A DNA stretch of 17,999 bases from a bacterium (GTDB taxonomy: Bacteria; Patescibacteriota; Saccharimonadia; Saccharimonadales; Saccharimonadaceae). Positions 7,103-14,629 of the stretch are shown here, piece after piece. The stretch's first letter is position 1. Each line of letters opens with the position of its first letter. The notes below the pieces were generated by a model. It ran no database searches. It was given only the letters and a program-made list of their open reading frames with translations, and was not told the origin of the DNA. Location: positions 1 through 17,999 of the forward strand of contig JAHKZT010000007.1 in the NCBI GenBank assembly GCA_020626475.1. The letters are read 5' to 3'. The position numbers were made by a program, and so were the translations under genes.

Positions 7103-8943
7103 CGCATTCCCCTTATAACATTACTTAGCAAATTCGCATAGGCCGTACGGCCGGCTGGATTCAAGTGAATATGATCAGCATACATAAGTGACCAATTGTC
7201 ATGCGATACTGCCCACCAATCCGCAACATAGACATTATCATGCTTAGAAGCATAATCTTTGAGTGCGGCATTTTGAGAGTCGCGCGGTTGCAGTGGCCCA
7301 GCATAGGCAGTGACAAGAATAAACTTATGGTTCTTACCTGAGACGTTAACGATGTCTTGCAGGATTTGCTCCGTAATTGTGCGCTGGTTCGTAGCTAAAC
7401 TAATAACAATTATTGCTGGGAGTTTTCCCGTTGCAACATAATTCGTAATGAGGCTACGCGCAGATTCGATGCCGCGATTTTCTTTTGCATCGACAAAAGA
7501 TTTTGCAATCGTCGATTCTATCGCCTGCTTTGCACCGAGCGTCACCGAGTCGCCAATCACGAGTACTTTTGCGCTATTAGCATTTGCGGCCGCAATCGAT
7601 CCGCTAGGCGCCGGCATATGTTCTGAATTTTGCGCTAACGAGAGCTGTTTATCTAAAACAGAAACAGTCTCGCTAACGATCGCTTCCATGCCGAGATAAT
7701 TTCTGGAATTGGCTTGCGTCACCAATTCTTCACTTTCCTGCCCCGCCGCTGTGCTAATCTGCTCAGCAATACTAGAAGTTTTCGGCGCGCGCACGAGCGT
7801 AATTGTCGCAATCGCAAGCAAAGCAAGCGCCGCTGTCATATGCGAGACGCGCACTACGCGTCGACGCTTGCGGAACTTTTCGAATGGCCTTTCGATGCGC
7901 AACAGTCGCTGCGTAAAAACCGAGAGTATAAAACTTAATAATATATCTATTACTGCATAGCCCCACGTCGTAGTATCGGACGGCAAAATATGCGGCAAGA
8001 TAATATAGAGCGGCCAGTGATACAAATAGATACCATAGGACAGATTACCTGCTGCCTCAAAAATGCGAATTACGTTCATTGTTTTACGGCGCTCATGAAT
8101 ATTATTCTGCAAACGAATAATGCACATAATTACAATGACCGTTAGACAAGACATCGCCGGCATTGCGACAATAAATGTCAGTGGATTGCTATAGCTAAAG
8201 AAGAATGCTAAAGCAACCATTGACGCTACCGAAATCAACAATACTAATAGCGGCACGCGATTAACGGTACGCGGAGCACGCGGTCTAAGATAATTAAACA
8301 CCGCAAAAGCGGCGCCAAAACACAGAGCCATCATATGAGAATCAAGCGCAAAATAAGCGCGGTCTGGCATACCGAAAAATCCACCATAGCAGGCCATTAA
8401 TATCGCCGACGCAATGCCGAATAGTATAAATGTAATTCCCGATGAGCGAATCGCATCACGCGTTTTTTTGCAAATCTTCAAGAATAGTTTAAAAATAAGC
8501 GGCAAGACTAGATAAAACTGAAACAGCAATGCCAAGAACCATGTGTGCTCAAAAATATTTGGCAAATAACTATTTTCATAGCTGCCGCCAGTAAATAATT
8601 CTGAGACATTAGTCGAAAAAGTAAGAGCCGTAAAAGTATTCGCACGCGCGCCCGTCATAACATCTGGATTTGCAAAAACACCAAGCACCAGACTAATTAG
8701 AATACAAATGAAAAGCGCTGGAAATAGGCGATTGAAACGCGACAACAAAAAACGATCATAGTGAATATTATTCGTTGTTTTTATTTCGCGAATGAGCTTG
8801 CCTGTGACTAGGAAGCCGGACAGGCAAAAGAAGATTTCGACCGCCAAGAAGCCACCCGGCATAAACTCACGAAATAGGTGATAAATCACGATAAAGACAA
8901 TCGCGAAAAATCGAAGTGAATTTATACCTACCAACTTAGACAT
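7099..8943 (-). CDS. OafA/OatA-like membrane O-acyltransferase with SGNH domain
   Basis: Acyltransferase-3 family protein (614 aa from the start chosen here). The N-terminal half has about ten membrane helices, beginning GINSLRFFAIVFIVIYH with the family His, then GGFLAVEIFFCLSGFLV. The C-terminal third is an extracellular SGNH/GDSL-type domain: VLVIGDSVTLGA supplies the Ser, LATNQR is the oxyanion-type block, and YADHIHLNPAG holds the Asp-x-x-His pair. This arrangement is that of OatA, which O-acetylates peptidoglycan, and of O-antigen or exopolysaccharide acetylases; the acceptor is unknown here. A longer start at 8994 is possible, but I prefer ATG 8943 because the family N-terminus begins there and a TATAAT box lies exactly 6 nt upstream, inside the longer reading. 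It is cotranscribed with the coiled-coil gene. Confidence 0.9.
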   Translation of the reverse strand: MSKLVGINSLRFFAIVFIVIYHLFREFMPGGFLAVEIFFCLSGFLVTGKLIREIKTTNNIHYDRFLLSRFNRLFPALFICILISLVLGVFANPDVMTGARANTFTALTFSTNVSELFTGGSYENSYLPNIFEHTWFLALLFQFYLVLPLIFKLFLKICKKTRDAIRSSGITFILFGIASAILMACYGGFFGMPDRAYFALDSHMMALCFGAAFAVFNYLRPRAPRTVNRVPLLVLLISVASMVALAFFFSYSNPLTFIVAMPAMSCLTVIVIMCIIRLQNNIHERRKTMNVIRIFEAAGNLSYGIYLYHWPLYIILPHILPSDTTTWGYAVIDILLSFILSVFTQRLLRIERPFEKFRKRRRVVRVSHMTAALALLAIATITLVRAPKTSSIAEQISTAAGQESEELVTQANSRNYLGMEAIVSETVSVLDKQLSLAQNSEHMPAPSGSIAAANANSAKVLVIGDSVTLGAKQAIESTIAKSFVDAKENRGIESARSLITNYVATGKLPAIIVISLATNQRTITEQILQDIVNVSGKNHKFILVTAYAGPLQPRDSQNAALKDYASKHDNVYVADWWAVSHDNWSLMYADHIHLNPAGRTAYANLLSNVIRGMR

Positions 8944-8949
8944 ACTTTT

Positions 8950-8955
8950 ATTATA
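8950..8955 (-). promoter_or_regulatory. -10 promoter of the acyltransferase gene, leaderless
   Basis: Perfect TATAAT followed by the 6 nt AAAAGT and ATG at 8943. No extended TG and no clear -35 box. It fixes the start codon and is divergent from the sbcB promoter. Confidence 0.6.
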
Positions 8956-8996
8956 TAGAGTTGAGATACAGATTAAAAACATAAGCATTTTCAAAA

Positions 8997-9005
8997 TGCT
9001 ACAAT
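8997..9005 (+). promoter_or_regulatory. Extended -10 promoter of sbcB, leaderless
   Basis: TGC followed by TACAAT, then the 6 nt AGTTTT and the ATG at 9012. There is no Shine-Dalgarno before the gene. Confidence 0.65.
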
Positions 9006-9011
9006 AGTTTT

Positions 9012-10364
9012 ATGAAGCAATCATTCTTCTTTTATGACCTAGAAACATCTGGCCTTAGCCCGCGCACTGACCGCATTATGCAGTTTGCCGGCCAGCGTAC
9101 CGATATGGATTTGCAGCCAATCGGCGAACCTGTAAATATTCTTGTAAAATTACCAGACGATACTTTACCAAGCCCAGACGCAATCATGGTTACTGGCATC
9201 ACGCCGCAAAGCACACAGCTCGACGGCTTGACGGAAGCCGAGTTTTGCAAGTACGTTATGGAAGAAATCTTTACGCCTGACACGATTGCTTGCGGCTACA
9301 ATTCTGTACGTTTCGATGATGAGCATATGCGTCATTGCTTCTGGCGTAATTTCTATGACCCATACGAATGGCAATGGAAAGACGGTCGCAGTCGTTGGGA
9401 TATGCTAGACGTTGTTCGCATGACACGCGCCCTTCGTCCAGAAGGCATCAATTGGCCAGTCACAGAAGAAGGCAAGGCAACAAACCGCCTTGAACTTATG
9501 ACGAAAATGAATGACATTTCGCATGAGAATGCCCACGATGCGCTTGCTGACGTAAACGCTCTAATTGACGTCACGCGTCTAATTCGCGACAAACAGCCGC
9601 AACTTTTTGATTGGCTTTTCAAAATGCGCGACAAAAAGGCCGTCCAGAAATTAATTAACCTCCAGACACCAACGCCATTCGTTTATACTTGCGGGCAATA
9701 TTCTAGCGCTAACGCAAAAACTACCGTAGCATATCCAATTGCGCCAGCGAAGAATGGCAATGTATTAGTCTTCGATCTGCGTCGTAATTTAGACGAACTA
9801 CTAGCCGAAGAAGAACCAAAATTCTTCCCTACCGTAAAAGAATTAAAATATAATCACTGCCCTGCCGTTGCACCACTCGGCGTGCTAGAACAAGGCGATG
9901 GCTGGAAGAAAATCAGTCTAGACAAAGAAACCGTTGAGAAGAATCTCAAAGCTCTGCTCGCACACCCAGATTTTATCGAACGCATGCGCAGTGAAAATGA
10001 AGAACGTCCAGAATTTCCGCCGGCAATCGATAGCGAAAGCGCACTTTATGACGGCTTCCTAAATGAGCCAGACCGCATCAAGTGCAAAGCAATTACGCGT
10101 GCAACTTTAAACGATCTAGCAGATTTTCATCCAGATTTTAACGATCCGCGTTTGCCAGATTTACTACTACATTACAAAGCGCGTAATTTCGAAAATTCAC
10201 TTTCTGAATCTGAACATGCAGCTTGGGAAAAATACCGCATCGAACGCATAAAAAATAGCGCTAATAATTATATTAAGCGCATTCATGAACTCGCCGAAAG
10301 TGGCGCCGATTCATTCTTACTCGAAGAACTTCAGCTCTGGTATCAATCATTGCTACCTTATTAA
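9012..10364 (+). CDS. sbcB: Exodeoxyribonuclease I (3'-5' ssDNA exonuclease)
   Basis: DEDDh-family exonuclease that degrades single-stranded DNA from the 3' end in recombination and mismatch repair. ExoI motif FYDLETSGLSPRTDRIMQFA gives the first Asp and Glu; ACGYNSVRFDDEHMRHCFWR (about residue 95) is the ExoII block with the conserved Asp; ENAHDALADVNA (about residue 175) supplies the catalytic His and last Asp. The RSRWDMLDVVR and GINWP segments are typical of ExoI rather than of polymerase epsilon subunits. The 450-aa length and the C-terminal helical SH3-like/exoI extension match the E. coli enzyme (475 aa). It stands alone, convergent with the next gene. Confidence 0.93.
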   Translation: MKQSFFFYDLETSGLSPRTDRIMQFAGQRTDMDLQPIGEPVNILVKLPDDTLPSPDAIMVTGITPQSTQLDGLTEAEFCKYVMEEIFTPDTIACGYNSVRFDDEHMRHCFWRNFYDPYEWQWKDGRSRWDMLDVVRMTRALRPEGINWPVTEEGKATNRLELMTKMNDISHENAHDALADVNALIDVTRLIRDKQPQLFDWLFKMRDKKAVQKLINLQTPTPFVYTCGQYSSANAKTTVAYPIAPAKNGNVLVFDLRRNLDELLAEEEPKFFPTVKELKYNHCPAVAPLGVLEQGDGWKKISLDKETVEKNLKALLAHPDFIERMRSENEERPEFPPAIDSESALYDGFLNEPDRIKCKAITRATLNDLADFHPDFNDPRLPDLLLHYKARNFENSLSESEHAAWEKYRIERIKNSANNYIKRIHELAESGADSFLLEELQLWYQSLLPY

Positions 10365-10398
10365 AAAAGGAAATGGGCCGACTCTCGCGAGTCGACCC
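10363..10398 (-). terminator. Intrinsic terminator of the 240-aa membrane protein gene
   Basis: Ten-base arms 10375-10384 and 10389-10398 pair at 9 of 10 positions around a TCGC loop. On the minus strand the hairpin is followed by ATTTCC and six T. On the plus strand no T-tract follows, so it would serve sbcB less well. Confidence 0.6.
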
Positions 10399-10417
10399 TG
10401 GGTTTGAACCTACATCC

Positions 10418-11140
10418 TTAAATTGCACGACAATCAAACTCGATCACCTTGCAATCTATAGGCTTTTTTTCGTTAGCGCTAGTCATCGTAATACGACTAC
10501 GCTTCTCAATGGCTGCTATCCTTCTTTTAACCCGCCTCTCTTCTGTCACTGTTTTAATAGCCCAAACTAAAGCCTGGACAATAAAGATGACATGAGGAGT
10601 TTCTTTGATGATCGGACGGACATTGAGCTTGTAGAGATATCTCTCTACTAATTTGCTCGCGTGCAACCACTGACCATATTCAGATACCGCGCAGAAAACA
10701 GTGGTCACTAGGCCACCGAGGATTGCTACTGTCATGAATGCCATGATGTCGCCCCAAGCTGCGTCCTCGTTTGCAGCCAGATCATTAATCCAGAACTGTA
10801 CGATTCCATACCAATGCTCATTGACTAACACTGATACAAAAACTACGCCAGCTCCAAGTGCCCAAATGATATCCATTGTTACGCTGCGAAAAACGATAAC
10901 CGAATCTGCTAAGTCTTTTTTTCTCGCAAGCCCACGTTTAAAATTTTCACGGACCAACGCTGCTTTGCGAGATTTAAATCTTGGTGCTTCCGGGTTTAAC
11001 TTCGCACCTCCGACCTTGCGGGGACGAACCCTTACTGAACGGTATCCGGTAACAAATGCTGTTACAATGAGCGCAATAAAAGTTACCAGAACAACGCCAG
11101 AAAAACTCGGAATAAAATCGTGCCAATAGAACTTTGCCAT
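10418..11140 (-). CDS. Multi-pass membrane protein, unknown function
   Basis: Not recognised. 240 aa. Membrane segments at about residues 13-32 (SGVVLVTFIALIVTAFVTGY), 88-108 (MDIIWALGAGVVFVSVLV) and 130-152 (DIMAFMTVAILGGLVTTVF). A Lys/Arg-rich loop at ~34-75 lies between the first two and should be cytoplasmic. A hydrophobic stretch near 188-202 (VIFIVQALVWAIK) may be amphipathic, and the tail is basic (EERRVKRRIAAIEKRSR). No catalytic motif is seen. A strong ribosome site (AAAGGAGGT) lies 8 nt before ATG. No -10 box is evident right before it; the nearest good promoter is the one at 11311-11339, so it is probably transcribed with a ~160-nt leader containing the 40-aa ORF and hairpins. Confidence 0.8.
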   Translation of the reverse strand: MAKFYWHDFIPSFSGVVLVTFIALIVTAFVTGYRSVRVRPRKVGGAKLNPEAPRFKSRKAALVRENFKRGLARKKDLADSVIVFRSVTMDIIWALGAGVVFVSVLVNEHWYGIVQFWINDLAANEDAAWGDIMAFMTVAILGGLVTTVFCAVSEYGQWLHASKLVERYLYKLNVRPIIKETPHVIFIVQALVWAIKTVTEERRVKRRIAAIEKRSRITMTSANEKKPIDCKVIEFDCRAI

Positions 11141-11168
11141 ATACAGATACCTCCTTTATTATTAAGTG

Positions 11169-11180
11169 CCGCTCTAGCGG
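11169..11180 (-). promoter_or_regulatory. Short palindrome before the ribosome site of the membrane protein
   Basis: Perfect 5-bp arms CCGCT/AGCGG around two bases, directly between the stop of the 40-aa ORF and the AAAGGAGGT site. It may shape access to the ribosome site; function is inferred only. Confidence 0.3.
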
Positions 11181-11181
11181 A

Positions 11182-11304
11182 TCACTGCTTATATCTGCAT
11201 TTCCGGATACTCAACCGAATACCTAGGAATGCAGATATAAGTAAGGAGATTTCTGCTATTTGGATGTAGATTCTAATGTACGATGGCGATATTTCTAACG
11301 CCAT
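11182..11304 (-). CDS. Putative 40-aa leaderless membrane peptide / leader ORF
   Basis: Small ORF whose ATG lies exactly 6 nt after a perfect TATAAT. The peptide has one hydrophobic segment (IYIQIAEISLLISAFLGIRL) and a basic C-terminal tail (SIRKCRYKQ), the general build of small membrane peptides, including some type I toxins, but no family is recognised. Its second half overlaps a large stem-loop (11188-11241). It may be a genuine peptide, a leader peptide controlling the 240-aa protein downstream, or chance coding inside an untranslated leader. The longer in-frame start at 11376 lies upstream of the promoter and is rejected. Confidence 0.45.
   Translation of the reverse strand: MALEISPSYIRIYIQIAEISLLISAFLGIRLSIRKCRYKQ
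11188..11241 (-). repeat. Imperfect 16-bp inverted repeat (stem-loop) in the leader
   Basis: Arms 11188-11204 and 11226-11241 (GGAATGCAGATATAAG and its complement) pair over 16 bp with a single bulge, around a 21-nt loop. No T-tract follows, so it is not a terminator. It lies in the predicted leader of the 240-aa gene. Confidence 0.7.
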
Positions 11305-11310
11305 AATTCC

Positions 11311-11339
11311 ATTATAGCATACTTTTACAAAATAGTCAA
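11311..11339 (-). promoter_or_regulatory. Consensus sigma70-type promoter
   Basis: TTGACT (11334-11339), 17-nt spacer, extended TGC, and TATAAT (11311-11316). It is the best promoter in the window by consensus and drives the 40-aa ORF and probably the 240-aa membrane protein. A TATAAT also occurs on the opposite strand at 11358-11363 without a good -35. Confidence 0.8.
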
Positions 11340-11410
11340 GTATGCTTATGCTATTTATATAATAAATCAAGGGCACCTACCCCTGTTATTATATGAGTTG
11401 TATTTTAGCA

Positions 11411-11437
11411 CAAAAAACACCCCTATAGAAGAGGTGC
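11411..11437 (-). terminator. Intrinsic terminator of the pheS-pheT-FKBP operon
   Basis: On the minus strand GCACCTC and GGGGTG pair around a 7-nt loop and are followed by six T. It begins about 12 nt after the FKBP stop. Confidence 0.8.
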
Positions 11438-11449
11438 TTTAAGGTCAAA

Positions 11450-12181
11450 TTATTGATTGTCACGAATAGAAGTGCCGTAGAGTTCTTGGCCAAGCTGCTC
11501 AAGCTCATCAGATACCTCGAGCGCTGCTGGCTTTTCTACAAGCATAACAATGAACTTAAGTGGAGAATTTGCCGGAATGCTACCCTGCTCGTTTTCGCCA
11601 TAACCAAGGACAGAAGGAATCGTAATCTCGCGAATACCGCCAATCTTCATACCTTCAATACCCTCGAGCCAACCCTGAATCATGCTGGAAGTGCCACGAA
11701 GTGGACTCTTGAGCGCCGCTGGATTATCATTACTATCAAAAGACGAATCAAAGATAGTTTCATCCGAAAGCCAACCGATATAATATGCCGCATAATCAGT
11801 GTCATAGCTAGTAACATTGCCATCGTCGTCTGCTTTAGAAGAAATCGTACGGCCAGTGCCAGTAACTAGATCTTGTGTAGCAAGCGTATTAACAGCTGCC
11901 GCATTGTACGCTTTTACATTCTGGCGATATTTTTTGAAAGTATCAAAATACTTGCCAGATAGCTCTTTTGCCTGCTCGTCTCGGCGAGCCTGAAACTCAG
12001 CATAAAGCTCCGAGAAACGGGTTTGTTTTTCTTCACTAATTTCGTTCTGAGTCTCCTGATTTTTGTAACTCAGGACAATGCCGGCATATAGCGCAAATGT
12101 ACTGCCGAGCAAGAACAAAGCAATAAGCGCGATAACAATGCGCTGCTTTGGCGTAGTTTTTCTTTCTTCATTAACAATCAT
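11450..12181 (-). CDS. Membrane-anchored FKBP-type peptidyl-prolyl isomerase
   Basis: Cis-trans prolyl isomerase, probably a folding helper on the outer face of the membrane. One membrane segment at residues ~15-35 (IVIALIALFLLGSTFALYAG) acts as an uncleaved signal anchor. A charged helical linker follows to ~95, then the FKBP domain at ~100-215: YIGWLSDETIFDSSF, MIQGWLEGIEGMKIGGIREI and VLGYGENEQGSIPANSPLKF are standard FKBP active-site blocks. The tail has no anchor. The ribosome site GGAGGT lies 3 nt before ATG, 21 nt after the pheT stop, so it is the last gene of the pheST operon and ends at the terminator. The operon partners are not functionally linked in any obvious way. Confidence 0.88.
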   Translation of the reverse strand: MIVNEERKTTPKQRIVIALIALFLLGSTFALYAGIVLSYKNQETQNEISEEKQTRFSELYAEFQARRDEQAKELSGKYFDTFKKYRQNVKAYNAAAVNTLATQDLVTGTGRTISSKADDDGNVTSYDTDYAAYYIGWLSDETIFDSSFDSNDNPAALKSPLRGTSSMIQGWLEGIEGMKIGGIREITIPSVLGYGENEQGSIPANSPLKFIVMLVEKPAALEVSDELEQLGQELYGTSIRDNQ

Positions 12182-12202
12182 ATTACCTCCGTGCCCACAC
12201 TG

Positions 12203-14629
12203 TTATTTTACTGATTCTAATTTTTTCATTATAGCGGAAATTTCGTCCTTTGTCAGGGTTTTATCTGGGGACGCAAATTCGATATGGAAGCTTAAATTCT
12301 TCGTTTTGCTACCCTCTGCCTGATAGATAGAAGTCGGTACGAGCTTGTAAATAAAGCTACTTAGGATGCTACGTAATTTCGATTCGACATCAGAGTATTT
12401 CACCTTATCGTCGACGGTTAGCGTAATATCGCGAAGAACCGCAGGATAGTCACTCGTGCGGAAATCTTTGCTATTTACGCCCTGCTCTTGGTCGAGCAAT
12501 TTCGTAAGCTCGAGCTCAAATGCCGCAGTACCGTTTGGAAGCTTAAAACCGCGAAGAACATCATGGCGAATTTCGCCAATATAGCCGAGAATCACATCGC
12601 CACACATAATCATCGCGGAGCGCTTTGGCTCATAGTATGAATTCGTGCTGCTCGCCTTAAACTCAACGAGAATATGCGAAATATTAAGACTATCGAGTAG
12701 GCTTTCGAGATACTTCTTTGCGATATAGTAATTGCTCTGCTCTTTTTGCGAGACAAAGACAAAGCCAAGTTCATGACGACTGCGCGGGACAGTGTCGTTG
12801 TCGAAGCCGAGATCGCGCGGATAAACCTGATTCATTTCGAAGAGCGCAAACTTATCGTGGCCAGCACGAAGGTTAGCATAGCTCTTGTCGAGCAAGCTTG
12901 GAACCACGCTCTGGCGGATGTGCTGCAATTCTGGCGAAATCGAGTTGATAATCTTGTAAGAATTCTCTGGCTTCTGGCCAACTTTCTGCATCAAATCACC
13001 ATGGACAAAGCTATAAGTTAATACCTCATTTGCGCCACGCGCGGCTAGATGATCGCGAATGTTAGACTTGAGCGCAAAGAGCTCATTTGGATCAGCGGTT
13101 GCATGAAGCGGCAGTACCGGCGGAATGTTATCGAAGCCAGAAAGACGGCCAACTTCCTCGATGATATCTTCTGCAATATGGATATCGGTGCGCCAGAATG
13201 GAACGACGACATGGATATTTTCGCCATCGAGCGATACGATAAATTCAACGTTTTCTAGAATACGCTTAACACTATCTGCAGTAAAATCTGTGCCGAGCAA
13301 TGCGTTGAGCTGCGTAAGCGTAAGGTTGACCTCGATTGGTTTTTGCTTTTCTTTTTGAGTATCAAACAAAGCAAGTGGCTTGAGGTACTTTCTTGCCGCC
13401 TCAACAAAGCGCAAAGCGACGGCCTTGGTCTGCCCAGCTGGCTGACCCTTCGTAAAGCGTGTAATCGCTTCGGAGAAGATACCATGCGCCATCTGAGTTT
13501 TGCGAAGGTTATAGAGACTGAAGGTTGCAGATTCGAGAATTACGCGTTTTGTGTTTTCGTCGATTGCAGTGCTTGCGCCACCCATTGCGCCAGCGAGTGC
13601 GACAGGAATATTATTACTCGTAATAACAATGTCGTCTGGGTTGAGTTTTGCAATAGTACCATCAAGAAGCTCGAGTTTTTCACCCTTCTTTGCTGCGCGA
13701 ACAATAATTTTTGGCGTCTTGCTTCCGCCGACTGCAACAAACTTATCGTAGTCGAAAGCATGTAGTGGCTGACCAGTTGCGAGCATCATAATATTCGTCG
13801 CATCTACAATTGGATTGACTGGACGCATGCCAGAACGCGACAACAAAGTTGCATCAAAGTTTAGATAGTCATTCTTGTTTTCAGCGATAGATTCGAAAAC
13901 AATTGCAGTATAGCGAGGACAAAGCGCTTCGTCGATTGTAATATCTAGTTTAATATTCTCATCGTTATCGAACTTCTGCTCTGGATCAATATACCAATCT
14001 TCGCTCGTATGCTTCTGGCCGAGAATACCAGCGACTTCGCGACGGAAGCCAAGAATACCAAAGGTATCTGGACGGTGCGTGAGTGATTTATTTTCGATAT
14101 CAAGAATCTTGTCATTGAGATTGCCGAACATTTCGGAAATGAGGCGACCCGGCTTTGCGGTTGCGGGGTTTAGCTCAACGATACCAGAATGGTCGTCACC
14201 AAAATCAAGTTCGTCAGCACCAGCCATCATACCGAAGCTATTGTATTTTTTAAGCATCTTGCGCATGCCGATTTCGAATGGTTCGTCAGTATTATAGGTC
14301 TGCGGAACAATAGCACCCGGAGCGATCCAGGCAGCAAACATGCCTTCATGAACATTCGGTGCGCCGCACATAACTTGCACATAGCCATTTTCGTCACGCT
14401 CGACTTTTTCGGCTTTGCCGCCGTCGTCGATTTTGCAAAGATGAAGATGAGTGCCTTCGATTGCTTCGCAATACATTACTTTTACAGCATAAATGTTGTC
14501 ATATTTGTGAGTTTGATCAATGACGCCCTCAACCTCGACGAGGCGAGCACCAATTAATTTTACGAGGTCTTCGTCGGAAATACCGTCAGTACGGAGACCG
14601 CCTTTGAGCCAATTAAGCGAAATTAACAT
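12203..14629 (-). CDS. pheT: Phenylalanyl-tRNA synthetase beta subunit
   Basis: Large subunit of the alpha2-beta2 synthetase that charges tRNA-Phe. 808 aa, full length. Domains in order: N-terminal LISLNWLKG; tRNA-binding OB fold at ~40-155 (LHLCKIDDGG, VQVMCGAPNV); the B3/B4 editing domain around 220-390 (MRPVNPIVDATNIMM, GQPLHAFDYDK); B5 at ~405-475; the catalytic-like core at ~490-690 (EEVGRLSGFDNIPPVLP); and the anticodon-binding FDX-ACB domain at ~715-808 (YPAVLRDITLTVDDKVKYSD). Its ATG overlaps the end of pheS by 7 nt, the usual coupled arrangement. Confidence 0.97.
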   Translation of the reverse strand: MLISLNWLKGGLRTDGISDEDLVKLIGARLVEVEGVIDQTHKYDNIYAVKVMYCEAIEGTHLHLCKIDDGGKAEKVERDENGYVQVMCGAPNVHEGMFAAWIAPGAIVPQTYNTDEPFEIGMRKMLKKYNSFGMMAGADELDFGDDHSGIVELNPATAKPGRLISEMFGNLNDKILDIENKSLTHRPDTFGILGFRREVAGILGQKHTSEDWYIDPEQKFDNDENIKLDITIDEALCPRYTAIVFESIAENKNDYLNFDATLLSRSGMRPVNPIVDATNIMMLATGQPLHAFDYDKFVAVGGSKTPKIIVRAAKKGEKLELLDGTIAKLNPDDIVITSNNIPVALAGAMGGASTAIDENTKRVILESATFSLYNLRKTQMAHGIFSEAITRFTKGQPAGQTKAVALRFVEAARKYLKPLALFDTQKEKQKPIEVNLTLTQLNALLGTDFTADSVKRILENVEFIVSLDGENIHVVVPFWRTDIHIAEDIIEEVGRLSGFDNIPPVLPLHATADPNELFALKSNIRDHLAARGANEVLTYSFVHGDLMQKVGQKPENSYKIINSISPELQHIRQSVVPSLLDKSYANLRAGHDKFALFEMNQVYPRDLGFDNDTVPRSRHELGFVFVSQKEQSNYYIAKKYLESLLDSLNISHILVEFKASSTNSYYEPKRSAMIMCGDVILGYIGEIRHDVLRGFKLPNGTAAFELELTKLLDQEQGVNSKDFRTSDYPAVLRDITLTVDDKVKYSDVESKLRSILSSFIYKLVPTSIYQAEGSKTKNLSFHIEFASPDKTLTKDEISAIMKKLESVK

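Noticed and set aside
8944..8994. Longer N-terminus of the acyltransferase (start 8994)
   Set aside because: It would span the promoter and add residues not typical of the family N-terminus.
10375..10475. tRNA-like text on the minus strand (GGTTCAAACCC T-loop-like motif and a D-arm-like stretch)
   Set aside because: The T-stem does not pair properly, there is no room for an anticodon arm, and no matching acceptor stem is found. At most a chance or decayed fragment; the 3' end of the 240-aa gene covers part of it.
11358..11363. Plus-strand TATAAT as promoter of an antisense RNA to the 40-aa ORF
   Set aside because: It would transcribe away from the 40-aa ORF toward the pheST-operon terminator, lacks a -35 box, and no product is evident.
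11182..11376. 64-aa reading frame starting at 11376
   Set aside because: Its start lies upstream of the consensus promoter; only the 40-aa form from 11304 fits.
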